Below, in pieces: positions 34,001 to 41,944 of a stretch of DNA of 45,553 bases. The position numbers and the translations under genes are program-made. Position 1 is the stretch's first letter. Every line of letters begins with the position of its first letter. The stretch comes from Treponema sp. (GTDB lineage: Bacteria > Spirochaetota > Spirochaetia > Treponematales > Treponemataceae): NCBI GenBank assembly GCA_017464425.1, contig JAFUDX010000001.1, positions 1-45,553 on the forward strand, in the 5' to 3' direction. Under the pieces are notes generated by a model that saw only the letters and a list, made by a program, of their open reading frames with translations, ran no database searches and was not told the origin of the DNA.

Positions 34001-36986
34001 CACGGGCGAACGTTTTTTTGCCTCGAATGTGGCGGCGGCAACCTACGAAAACACGAACACAACGGGGCTCTACCGCATGTTAGGCAATTCCGACAAAGAA
34101 ACTGACACGCACTACCTTTCAAAAACGGCCGGCGTTGATTTGCCGAGCGGCTTTTCTCCCACTTTGAATGAAAAAAATGCAAGCGTAATCACTTCAATTG
34201 AATTAAAATCAGAAAAAAATGGCTCAATTGAAGCACGCGATGGGGTAACCGATTCAGAAATTTCAGGCTATGCCGTGCCGTTGGAATGGGATTTTCAGGG
34301 ACTTACGGCAGGCGCGGGCGAAAACCAAGCGTGGGCGGCTCGTACCATTTACACACCGGGCGTAAATCAAATTCTTTCTAATGCCTCTAGTTTTTCAATT
34401 GCGATAAAAAATCCTGACAGTACACAAGATTTTGACATGGAAAACTGTGCGCTTTATCTGCAATTAGGTGTTTCATCAGACGATGATTTTTCGCTCGAAG
34501 AATCTGAAAAGATTCCGACATGGAAAATTTCTGACAGCACAGGCGAACAGGTAAAAAATCCGTTCGATTTTGCACAATCGGGCTGGCAAATCGTAAAAAT
34601 CACGCTCACGGACGAAGACAGAAGCGCGATTTCCCATCTGCAAAACTTCAACGCGCGATTCATTCTGACGGCAAGCGACACGGCTTCAATTCCCCAAACA
34701 GGCACGATTTTTTTAGGTCCGTATGAGGCAGGCGAACTCGTGTTTGCCGTTGAAACAGAAGCCGATGTTGCGACCGCAAACTATCAGACGAGCGACGCAA
34801 GCCTTTCTTCATCAAAAATCAAAAAATTCAACAGCTCTTCTTCAAGCACGAATTATGTGCAGTATTTTGACTGGAATTTTTCGGGTGAGCAAACGGAAAG
34901 CCAAGAACTCACATTCTCTCGGTATTTTTCTGAAGTCACTCTGTCCGAATATAAAAAACTTTCTTTCTTTTTGAAGGCAGAAAACGCTGAGTCCGTGAAA
35001 ATCACGCTTTCACGCATGCAAGCAAACGGAATCAAAAAAAATGCCCTCGTCTACACGGTGGATTCGCCTTCATCATCTTGGAACGAGTACACGATTGATT
35101 TGACGGGCGGCACTTCTTCAAAACTCACGAGCCTTGACCGTGATATTCTTCCGACAAAAATCGAAATCACCGTCACCACGCGCGAAAACGGCTCGCTTTC
35201 ATTCGACGAACTGTTTTTAAGCGAAAATACGCCGTTTGTCATTCTGCAAGACAAAGTTGCCACAGGCTACAAAATTGACGGGGAAATTCTTAAAACAGAA
35301 CATCACACGATTTTAAAAGATTTTTCTGCACATGCGACAGGAAATGTCTCGACCTCGCTTGAAACAGAAGATGGCGCAGCGAAGGAAAAATCAGTCAGTT
35401 CAACGGGAAATTTAGGCTTCACGCTCACGAACATAAAAGTGAACGCAAACGCGGCAATTTCAAACGCCTACCAAAACGCAAAATCGTCTTATTCCACGCA
35501 AAAAAACGCGTTGGACGGGGCAAGTCACTCGCTTGAAACAGAAAAACCGCTCTTCGGCATGCTCTCACTTTCTGAAAATTACAATTTTTCAGCGGCAGAA
35601 GAAAGTCTTGAAAAGGCAAACGCGGCAAAAATCGACTTCGCAAAAGTTTTCGTGCCGCTGGAACTAAGCGCGGAGACAAAGGCACGCTCAGACTCGTGGG
35701 CACTTTCACAAAACGCAAAAGGAAAAGCGAATTTTAAAATCGGAAATTTCAATCTGACTTCAAACGCAAAAATTTCACAAAAAATTCCGACCAATGCGTC
35801 TTCTTCATCATCACAAAACAAAAAAGAAAAATTCAAAACGGAAAACTACGCAGGTGGCTGGAAAAAAATCACCGCTTTCAGTTTTGACACGGGCGACGAA
35901 AAAGCCTCAAAACGCACGGTTGGCATGGATGCGGCAGTAAACTACAAATTCGATTTTCTTTCATTTTCTCCCTCGCTCAGTTTTGAAACGGACGGCGACT
36001 ACAAATCATCAGCAAAAACGACATTCACCGACACCACAAAGGGCGGATTCGACCTTCCGTTTAAGATTTCAAAGAACACATTTTCATTTTCATGGAAAAA
36101 AACGACTGCAAGCACGCAAGAAACAGAAAAAGGCGGCTCATACAAACGCGACACAAACGACTTGCAGGCTTCTCTTTCCGAAAAATCATATTTTTTTACC
36201 GCACTTCCGATATATGATTTAGCGAGCACACATCTTGTCAGAGAAGTCTTTGAAACACCACGAGATTCATCATCATACACGGGCGCGTATGCATTCACTT
36301 GGAAGCGGGCATTTTTTGCAAACAAATACGATTTTTTCATTCCGCAATCGGCAAAATTTGAAGCCACGCGTGACATTACGGCAGGAACGAGCACGGCGGA
36401 TTTTTATCAGCTCAAAAATACCATGAACTATACTGCACTCAACATTTTCGGCAAAAACGGAACGATTCCGCTTTTTTCATCTTTTTCACACGACGAATAT
36501 GCGTCTTCGCTCACCGCCGCCGTAAAAATCCCGCGTGAAGCACCGTCACAATGGTCGTTCATTCTTTCTGGCTATGTACAGGCGACATTTTATTTTACGA
36601 GCCAAAATTATCTCAAAAACGGATTTGAAGGCTCGCTCGAAGGAAGCGAGGATTGGAAAGCAAAATACACGCTCATCTGGAAACGGAATGCAGAGCACTC
36701 ACTTACCAAAGGGATTGTCGGCATTTTTAGCAGTGAAAAAGCCGGGCATATCTCAAAAATCACCAAAACAGACAGTCTGAATGCAATCGCACGTTGCGCA
36801 AGTCCTTCTTCATCAAGTGCTTCTCCCACAAGGAAATACAATCTGGCCTACACGCACGCAACGGAAACACAAGCGACAAAATACATTTCAATAAACACGG
36901 ATTTTGGTCTCGCCTACTACGCCAACTGGGGAAAAATCGCCACGCTCACCGCCACCGCAACGATTGGGGGAACGGTAAAGTTTTAG
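31080..36986 (+). CDS. DNA polymerase IV (DinB) fused in frame to a very large exported beta-rich protein
   Basis: One open frame of 1,968 codons. Residues 1-386 are a complete Y-family polymerase: HVDLDAFFASVE (D9 catalytic, F13/F14 steric gate), SVDEAFIDLTG (D105, E106), helix-hairpin-helix at VWGAGKKTLAKLEQYGI, little finger from about 235, and a clamp-binding QQELFDF at 351-357, which normally lies at the C-terminus. From 387 the frame continues into a signal-peptide-like LGTTSVALLLALLPIQKSYA (387-406). About 1,560 beta-rich, Ser/Thr-rich residues follow, resembling a giant outer-membrane or periplasmic protein, family unrecognised; strands such as TVTVYKNGVIDTGARFDEES recall SprA-like chains only vaguely. 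The start is GTG at 31080 with AAGG 8 nt upstream, just after the previous stop. No stop separates the parts. See the internal TTG entry for an alternative. Confidence 0.7.
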   Translation: MNTVFLHVDLDAFFASVEQLDHPEYKGKPVIVGGLPTDRRSVVSTASYEARKFGVHSAMPTFQAVKLCPNGIYLRPRMKRYHEKSEEVMAIFREYSPDIQQISVDEAFIDLTGTERLFGSPEDTARRLKKEVFEKTGLTVSVGLASTKYCAKIASGLQKPDGLTIVPFGGETEFMLSLPLTKVWGAGKKTLAKLEQYGIKTTRDIYTRSEKLLQSLFGNAAGSFLYHSVRGNEGADFRAEPKSRSISAENTYEYDLTNPEIIETAILDLCHTVMFRSLREKVRSTTVALKIRYEDFSTVSVQTTSERYVSSVDDLFERAKALLEKKRDARLGIRLLGVAMQNLEDDTTPRQQELFDFGDEKKRKLESAILKAQEKDPSLKITKARLLGTTSVALLLALLPIQKSYAELPTKTEKEADGAAGIVFDTSKLPLSDSGEFVSLFNKDFGEQNVEFFAEGYWKSTITGGATYSFGFGTTPTLSTNTPVFAQNVDLSLYFLLNHHWYFEAAFADEFTKNTVAAGYIGDGYLKHARVSNRKIIFPSIYSVDDVNRGIGGGENQAPGISFNWKGENWQADSAVRYDLLEVHKKTWYGKNSVSINEIALSAYNTGNQYFLPKFSLVQNIKAVYVESSSGDYKDSKGRKYKKLDESQYVLIASQNQILLSKDAKAYKKNGVLPAVAVTFYGSVAQGDFESFFEKVEKWFSVSNERLAVSSYFYKMFVRDSKESLSSGKATGELFYSIDGEDCLFLQHPSGFSPFAVASRYDCGSSSASDAQIAEKMSGVADSDYAVVIDDDDTAFVQTDFFYANHLYADVYLSDDEATDEAEKLIHSAFPLARENPQVYLGGSDSVSGKVLQVRSFSPVNRFEIGTDAVAGTVTVYKNGVIDTGARFDEESGTITLSSAVGTSDHITARWYEESEDSESGAVVAAGGFKYDFTDRVSADISASGRWSYSPEKEFSDSSSTQTGFATLATKFSYTGERFFASNVAAATYENTNTTGLYRMLGNSDKETDTHYLSKTAGVDLPSGFSPTLNEKNASVITSIELKSEKNGSIEARDGVTDSEISGYAVPLEWDFQGLTAGAGENQAWAARTIYTPGVNQILSNASSFSIAIKNPDSTQDFDMENCALYLQLGVSSDDDFSLEESEKIPTWKISDSTGEQVKNPFDFAQSGWQIVKITLTDEDRSAISHLQNFNARFILTASDTASIPQTGTIFLGPYEAGELVFAVETEADVATANYQTSDASLSSSKIKKFNSSSSSTNYVQYFDWNFSGEQTESQELTFSRYFSEVTLSEYKKLSFFLKAENAESVKITLSRMQANGIKKNALVYTVDSPSSSWNEYTIDLTGGTSSKLTSLDRDILPTKIEITVTTRENGSLSFDELFLSENTPFVILQDKVATGYKIDGEILKTEHHTILKDFSAHATGNVSTSLETEDGAAKEKSVSSTGNLGFTLTNIKVNANAAISNAYQNAKSSYSTQKNALDGASHSLETEKPLFGMLSLSENYNFSAAEESLEKANAAKIDFAKVFVPLELSAETKARSDSWALSQNAKGKANFKIGNFNLTSNAKISQKIPTNASSSSSQNKKEKFKTENYAGGWKKITAFSFDTGDEKASKRTVGMDAAVNYKFDFLSFSPSLSFETDGDYKSSAKTTFTDTTKGGFDLPFKISKNTFSFSWKKTTASTQETEKGGSYKRDTNDLQASLSEKSYFFTALPIYDLASTHLVREVFETPRDSSSYTGAYAFTWKRAFFANKYDFFIPQSAKFEATRDITAGTSTADFYQLKNTMNYTALNIFGKNGTIPLFSSFSHDEYASSLTAAVKIPREAPSQWSFILSGYVQATFYFTSQNYLKNGFEGSLEGSEDWKAKYTLIWKRNAEHSLTKGIVGIFSSEKAGHISKITKTDSLNAIARCASPSSSSASPTRKYNLAYTHATETQATKYISINTDFGLAYYANWGKIATLTATATIGGTVKF
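32225..32297 (+). other. Possible internal in-frame TTG start and signal peptide of the exported part
   Basis: GAAGG (32225-32229) lies 8 nt before TTG at 32238-32240, which is in frame. Translation from it would give a normal secretory signal core (GTTSVALLLALLPIQKSYA) with a cleavage site after SYA at 32297. No ATG, GTG or other TTG occurs in frame between the clamp motif of DinB and this point. If used, the exported protein would be made as its own 1,582-aa product nested in the dinB frame. The predicted signal lacks its own basic N-region, which is a point against. Confidence 0.4.
33181..33215. repeat. Heptamer repeat inside the fused coding sequence
   Basis: Five consecutive 7-bp units, CAGTGAG, CAATGAG, CGGTTAG, CAGTGAG, CAGTTAT, the same family as the arrays at 17352 and 39960. 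They are translated in frame as residues about 701-712 (SVSNERLAVSSY) without a stop. Insertion into a gene is the simplest explanation. Confidence 0.75.
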
Positions 36987-36993
36987 TTTTGCC

Positions 36994-38064
36994 CTATGTT
37001 CTTGCGTAACGGAGCACCACCGCCGCAATCACGACGAACATGAACACGGGGAACCATGCGCCCATGAACGGGGAAATCGCACCGAATTTGGCGAGCAGCA
37101 TCGTAATCATCTGCGTAACGTAGAACAAAACCGCCGCGCTGATGCACGAGGCAAGGCTCATGAGCATGACATTTTTGCGGGTTTTTCCGCTCAAGCCGAC
37201 CGACAAAAACACGACGATGAACAAAATGAACGGGAACGAATATTTTTTGTAGTAGAGGCTCAACGGCTCGGCGAACGGCAAGCCCGCTTTCTGCAAGTGC
37301 TCGATGTACACTTTCGCCGTCGCAGAATCGACCGTTTCCACGCTGATGACATTGTTTTGGAAAGTTTCGGGCGGCTCGGTGAGGCGGTCACGGTTTTCGT
37401 TCGTGACACTTCCCGCCGTAATCGTACCGTCTTTTAAAGTGTATTGAATCGCGCCTGAAAGAATCCATTTTTCATCGCGCCATGAAGCAGAGTCTGCACG
37501 GATAATTGAATTCAATGTTTTGTCATCATTCCGAATGATGATAAACAGCGAAGTAAGCCGTTTTGCGGCATCATCGTAAAATTCAGCCTTGTAGCAGATT
37601 TTGCTGTTTTCACTCAAAATGACGATTTTGTCATTGTTTAAGGTTTTGTCTTTTTTTAAGACTTCCTCCTGCTCCGCCGTTTTTTTGGCAAAGGTGGGAA
37701 CTACGAGTTTGTCATCAAAGAAAAAGAGCGCGAAACTCATGCCGAACGCAAAAATCAAAAGCGGAAAGGTAAAGCGCGTGAGCGAAACACCCGAAGCGAA
37801 CACCGCAATCAACTCATTGTTCGCGTACAAATCACTCAATGTGTACGAAACCGAAAACAGCATGGCAATCGGCGCGGCATACCAAAAGCACTTCGGCAAA
37901 TACAACGCCATAATCCGCAAAACTTTAAGACCTGGAACACCGTTTGAAATGAAATTCCAGAGATTCATCATCAAATCAACGAGAATCAGCACGAGCGCAA
38001 AGAACACGAGCGCACCCACAAAAAGAGGAATGACTTTTCTGAACAGGTATTCGACAAGTTTCAT
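36994..38064 (-). CDS. lptG: LptG-like permease (YjgP/YjgQ family)
   Basis: The 356-aa protein has the LptFG layout: N-terminal helices (KLVEYLFRKVIPLFVGALVFF...), a central periplasmic beta-jelly-roll domain (about 115-250) and C-terminal helices (FPFILFIVVFLSVGLSGKTRK). With LptB these form the ABC exporter that lifts lipopolysaccharide-type lipids from the inner membrane. The start is ATG at 38064, overlapping the lptF stop (ATGA); a frame extension to 38127 would overlap lptF by 67 bp and has no ribosome site. Third gene of dut-lptF-lptG. Assignment as G rather than F rests on order only. No lptB gene is in the window. Confidence 0.85.
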   Translation of the reverse strand: MKLVEYLFRKVIPLFVGALVFFALVLILVDLMMNLWNFISNGVPGLKVLRIMALYLPKCFWYAAPIAMLFSVSYTLSDLYANNELIAVFASGVSLTRFTFPLLIFAFGMSFALFFFDDKLVVPTFAKKTAEQEEVLKKDKTLNNDKIVILSENSKICYKAEFYDDAAKRLTSLFIIIRNDDKTLNSIIRADSASWRDEKWILSGAIQYTLKDGTITAGSVTNENRDRLTEPPETFQNNVISVETVDSATAKVYIEHLQKAGLPFAEPLSLYYKKYSFPFILFIVVFLSVGLSGKTRKNVMLMSLASCISAAVLFYVTQMITMLLAKFGAISPFMGAWFPVFMFVVIAAVVLRYART

Positions 38065-39476
38065 TTTCGCAAGAGCCTCAGATAGAACAAAATGCCCGCC
38101 ACGCCAATGAGAATGTTCGGCGCCCACATCGTCGTAATGCCATACACGCCCGTGCGCGAACTGAAAATCTGCCCGACAATGCTCACTGCCCAGTAAAAAA
38201 GCGAAATGAACAGCCCGATAATCAAGCCAATCGTCTGCCCGTTGTGCTTTCCGAAAATGAGCGCGAGCGGAAGGGCTAAAATCGCGAAGAAAATCGAGCC
38301 GAACGGCATGGAGAATTTTTTCGCCATTTCAAGATTGTAGCGGTTCCGTTTTTTCTGCGTAACTTCCGCATCGTTTTTCATCGCTTTGATTTCTTTGTAC
38401 AAGTCGTAGCTCGTCATTTCGCGCGGAGAAATGGCACGGTCGTTTTCGAGAAAGGTGGATTCAAAAATGTTCAGCTCCACATTTTCGCTCGTAAGCACAT
38501 CGTAGTCATTTTTTTTGTCATGGTCGAACATCACCACGCTCGCATCATTCATAATGAGCTTCATCAAAACGCCCGCAGCCGAAGATTTTTTGACCATCGA
38601 AGCGTCCGCCACGATAATCCGCTGCCCGCCATCAGAATCCGTGTCAAAGAAAATCAAATCGCTCACATTTTCGCCCGAAACATCGCCAATCACGAGCGTT
38701 TTATCATTCGTGCGCTTGATTGAATTCGATTCAAGCTCAACGGCAGGATTTGAAGTGAGAATCGAACGGTAGAGTTTGTTGTAGTTGATTGTACCAAGCG
38801 GCAAAAGATAGTCGTTCACGAAAAACGAAGCAAAAGAAATCAAAATCCCCAAAATCAAAACGGGCTTTAAAATCATGCGGTAATTCTGCCCGCTCGCCCG
38901 CAAAATCAAGATTTCGTTCTCGCTCGCAAGCCGCCCCAAGCACATCAAAAAACCGACGAGCGTAGCAAACGGAGCCGACTGCGCAATGACCATCGGAAGC
39001 GAATAGGTAATAAGGCGCATGACATCAATAACGGGCACATGTTTTTTAAGAATATTTTCAGCAACGAGCAAAATCTGATTCACAAAAAAGACCATAAAAA
39101 AGAAGATAAATGCAATAAAAAAGTACAGGAACAATTCTTTCATCAAATAGCGGAAAAGCACATGGCGGTTGATTCCGTTTTCTTCCTGCATTGAAGTCTG
39201 AAAAAAATTCCCCGCCCGCCGCAATCGCACGGCATAAAAAAAATGTGCAATTCCATGCGAAATCGAATTGAGGAGGTTAAAATCGTTGTATTTTTGAGCG
39301 AATGTTTTGCCCGCTTCTTCAAGATTTTTTCGTAAATTGCTCCTCGCCCATGTCCGCCGAAAATAAATCAGGGAAACGATAACGCGCTTAACGACATACA
39401 AGCCACGAAATTTTTTGAGAATCTCTGTCTTTTTTTTATTGAGGAAGCGTTTTAACTTCCAGATGGGGCGTGCCAT
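38061..39476 (-). CDS. lptF: LptF-like permease with a long basic N-terminal extension
   Basis: The 471-aa protein carries the YjgP/YjgQ core from about residue 104 (LFRYLMKELFLYFFIAFIFF) with the FATLVGFLMCLGRLASENEI coupling region, a periplasmic domain, and late helices with the GKHNGQTIGLIIGLFISL motif. About 95 residues ahead of the core are basic and soluble (KLKRFLNKKKTEILKKFRG ...), which family members of about 360 aa lack. The ATG overlaps the dut stop (TAATG), supporting the long form; an internal ATG near residue 95 is possible but lacks a Shine-Dalgarno. Partner of the LptG-like gene. Confidence 0.85.
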   Translation of the reverse strand: MARPIWKLKRFLNKKKTEILKKFRGLYVVKRVIVSLIYFRRTWARSNLRKNLEEAGKTFAQKYNDFNLLNSISHGIAHFFYAVRLRRAGNFFQTSMQEENGINRHVLFRYLMKELFLYFFIAFIFFFMVFFVNQILLVAENILKKHVPVIDVMRLITYSLPMVIAQSAPFATLVGFLMCLGRLASENEILILRASGQNYRMILKPVLILGILISFASFFVNDYLLPLGTINYNKLYRSILTSNPAVELESNSIKRTNDKTLVIGDVSGENVSDLIFFDTDSDGGQRIIVADASMVKKSSAAGVLMKLIMNDASVVMFDHDKKNDYDVLTSENVELNIFESTFLENDRAISPREMTSYDLYKEIKAMKNDAEVTQKKRNRYNLEMAKKFSMPFGSIFFAILALPLALIFGKHNGQTIGLIIGLFISLFYWAVSIVGQIFSSRTGVYGITTMWAPNILIGVAGILFYLRLLRK

Positions 39477-39916
39477 TATTTTCCTGTTGAGCCAAATCCG
39501 CCTGAACCGCGCTCGGTTTCGTCAAGTTCGCTCACCGGCACGAAATTTCCAAGCGTAACGGGAGCAACGACAATCTGCGCAATTCGCTCGCCATTGTTCA
39601 CGGTAAAATCTTCATCTCCGAGATTGATTAAAATGACTTTAAGTTCACCACGATAATCAGAATCAATCGTGCCCGGCGTGTTCAAAACCGTAACGCCGTT
39701 CTTTGCCGCTAAGCCTGAACGAGGCCGCACTTGAATTTCATAGCCAGCGGGAATCGCAAAAAAAAGCCCCGTTCCAATCATCGCGCGGCTCCCCTTTTTG
39801 ATTACCAGAGGCTCGGAAAGGAGCGCACACACATCAGCCCCCGCCGCCCCGCTCGTCTTATATTCAGGAATTTTCGCGCCATTCTGCGCAACGCATTTAA
39901 TTTCAATTTTATTCAT
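39476..39916 (-). CDS. dut: Deoxyuridine 5'-triphosphate nucleotidohydrolase
   Basis: The 146-aa trimeric dUTPase has all five motifs: [36 protein letters not shown] (Asp and Tyr), [12 protein letters not shown] and the C-terminal [11 protein letters not shown]. It removes dUTP and makes dUMP for thymidylate synthesis. The start is ATG at 39916, since the family N-terminus begins KIEIKC; 17 extra upstream codons would cover the promoter. No Shine-Dalgarno: the promoter ends 6 nt before the ATG. First gene of dut-lptF-lptG. Confidence 0.96.
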   Translation of the reverse strand: MNKIEIKCVAQNGAKIPEYKTSGAAGADVCALLSEPLVIKKGSRAMIGTGLFFAIPAGYEIQVRPRSGLAAKNGVTVLNTPGTIDSDYRGELKVILINLGDEDFTVNNGERIAQIVVAPVTLGNFVPVSELDETERGSGGFGSTGK

Positions 39917-39922
39917 GCTTTC

Positions 39923-39950
39923 ATTATACCAAAACGAGAAAAAATTTAAA
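39923..39950 (-). promoter_or_regulatory. Promoter of dut-lptF-lptG (leaderless)
   Basis: On the minus strand TTTAAA (39950-39945), 16 nt, and an extended -10 TGGTATAAT (39931-39923). The predicted start site 39916 is the A of the dut ATG. Confidence 0.6.
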
Positions 39951-39959
39951 CCACCGCAC

Positions 39960-40022
39960 ACTTCCAACTTCTAACTTCTAATTGCTAACTGCACACTGCT
40001 ACCTGCTACCTGCTACCTGCTT
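39960..40022. repeat. Heptamer repeat array
   Basis: Nine consecutive 7-bp units without a gap: ACTTCCA, ACTTCTA twice, ATTGCTA, ACTGCAC, ACTGCTA, CCTGCTA twice, CCTGCTT. It lies in the 201-bp divergent region between dut and the M30-type gene, upstream of the dut promoter. Confidence 0.85.
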
Positions 40023-40117
40023 CTAACTTTTTTCTTATTTTTCTCTCACGCACTTCACATGAAGCTGATTTTTGCACGCGCTATACTGTATGTATCTTCA
40101 GAACGCGAGGTGCAACC

Positions 40118-41932
40118 ATGAAACGAACGATTTTTTTGATTAGTATCACTGTTTTATTTCTCACTGCCTGCACAAACATTTCCTCTGACGAAACGACGTC
40201 ATCAGAGTCTGAAAGCACAACGACAGGAAAAACGAGCGACTCATCAGCAAGCGACAGCTCAACAGAAGCAAGCTCATCTTCATCTTCTTCAGTAAACTAT
40301 ACCGTAACGGAAGCGGCACAGTCCGTCTTTGAAATTTCAAGCGCAACTTCATCCGTCACGATTTCAGGCCTTTCTGCGGGCAGAACGCTCTATCTGACAA
40401 AAACAAATCCAACATCTGCGACGATTTCATCTTCATACACAAAATATGTTACGGGCGCAACGGGAATTTCTCTTTCAAACGGAGATTCATCATCATCTTC
40501 TTCCTCAGGAACTTCATCATCAGGTACTTCTTCGCACGGAGGATTCGGCCCCCGACACGACTGCACAAGCCTTTCACTCAATCTTTCGCTTCCCCAGATT
40601 TCAGAAAACGAATCACGAGCCGCCACAACTTCGCTTACAACGGTCACGCCTGCCACCTACACGCAGAGCGATGTGGGAACGGCGAGTCGCTCAATTTATG
40701 TCGATCAGGACGCAAGTATTTCAACATTCAAGGCAGAAACGGCGATTTTACGGGCTGTGGGCGAAAAGTGCGCGGTATGGGTTGTTTCTGACAACTGGAC
40801 GAATGGAAACGCGGGCGGCGAAAAAATCAATTCCGCAATCGCAGAAAAGCTCGCGGCAAATTTTGACACAATGTATGACAAAATCAGGGCAGTGTTTGGC
40901 GAAGAATCAAACAATCTTTCGACAAACACATCGTTTTCCTCACAAGTTGCAATGAGCGACTACAGCGAAACAGGCGAACTGGTGAACATCGTCGTCTATG
41001 ACATTGGAAAAGATTACGCAAACGGTGAGAATTCTGGTGACATCGTGGGATATTTTTATGCGAAGGATTATTTTTATCTGACAACAAGCAATTCCGTCTA
41101 CAAGTATTCAAACAAAGGAAAATATTTTTACATCGACGGGTATTTTGCGGCAAACTATACGAGCACGGTCTATTCTACTCTTGCCCATGAATTCCAGCAT
41201 ATGATTGACTTCGGCGTAAAATCAATGGAAAACGGTGTGGATTCTTCAACGGCATACAATGAAATGAAGTCGATGCTCTGCGAAGATGTGATGTATACAA
41301 CATTGTGTGATTTGGATTCTGATTTTTGTGAAGAAGACAGCCCTATTTCACGGCTTCCGCTCTTTAACCGCCACTATGCTGATGTCGGCCTTGAATACAA
41401 ATCATCGTCTCCCGAAGTGTATTATTCATACGCAAACAATTACGCGTTCGGAGCATGGCTTGTGCGGAATTACGGCGGGATAGCACTTTTAAATGAATTT
41501 GCCACAAATGCCTACGCGGATGAAAAAGCGATTCTAAAGGCACTTTCTGCGACAGGAGCAAGCGAGACTACAATGGAAGCACTTTTAAAAAACTATGCGC
41601 TTTCATGCGTGATTTCAAATGCGAGCGTGACTTTCAATAAAACGCTTTCGGATTCTGAATGCACGCTGAACGGCTACACATATTCGCTTGAACCAATTGA
41701 TTTGTGGAATCTTGCCAGTGTTCTTCCCGAAACATATGCTGACTGCAAAAATTCCACCACATACTACAAATTCGATGGTCCCTATCTGTACGGCTATAAC
41801 AGCCAGGTGGAACTTCGCCCGTACGGAATAAGCGCACAGATTATCGGAACGGCCACCAGTAGTGAAGCAACGATTACATTCAACACAACTGGCGTTTCAT
41901 CGAATCAAAAAGCGTATATCGTAGTGGAGTAA
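40118..41932 (+). CDS. M30 (hyicolysin)-type zinc metallopeptidase lipoprotein
   Basis: The 604-aa protein has a lipobox (FLTAC, Cys18), a long Ser/Thr-rich low-complexity spacer (about 20-65 and around 125-140), and a peptidase domain with the zinc motif STLAHEFQHMIDF (H357, E358, H361). A NEMKSMLCEDVMY helix follows, which in M30 enzymes supplies the next ligand. It would digest extracellular protein at the cell surface. GAGG lies 7 nt before the ATG and a TATACT at 40082-40087 is a likely -10, so this gene has an ordinary leader. The C-terminal 100 residues are beta-rich. Confidence 0.82.
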   Translation: MKRTIFLISITVLFLTACTNISSDETTSSESESTTTGKTSDSSASDSSTEASSSSSSSVNYTVTEAAQSVFEISSATSSVTISGLSAGRTLYLTKTNPTSATISSSYTKYVTGATGISLSNGDSSSSSSSGTSSSGTSSHGGFGPRHDCTSLSLNLSLPQISENESRAATTSLTTVTPATYTQSDVGTASRSIYVDQDASISTFKAETAILRAVGEKCAVWVVSDNWTNGNAGGEKINSAIAEKLAANFDTMYDKIRAVFGEESNNLSTNTSFSSQVAMSDYSETGELVNIVVYDIGKDYANGENSGDIVGYFYAKDYFYLTTSNSVYKYSNKGKYFYIDGYFAANYTSTVYSTLAHEFQHMIDFGVKSMENGVDSSTAYNEMKSMLCEDVMYTTLCDLDSDFCEEDSPISRLPLFNRHYADVGLEYKSSSPEVYYSYANNYAFGAWLVRNYGGIALLNEFATNAYADEKAILKALSATGASETTMEALLKNYALSCVISNASVTFNKTLSDSECTLNGYTYSLEPIDLWNLASVLPETYADCKNSTTYYKFDGPYLYGYNSQVELRPYGISAQIIGTATSSEATITFNTTGVSSNQKAYIVVE

Positions 41933-41944
41933 ATTCCGTGTTCT

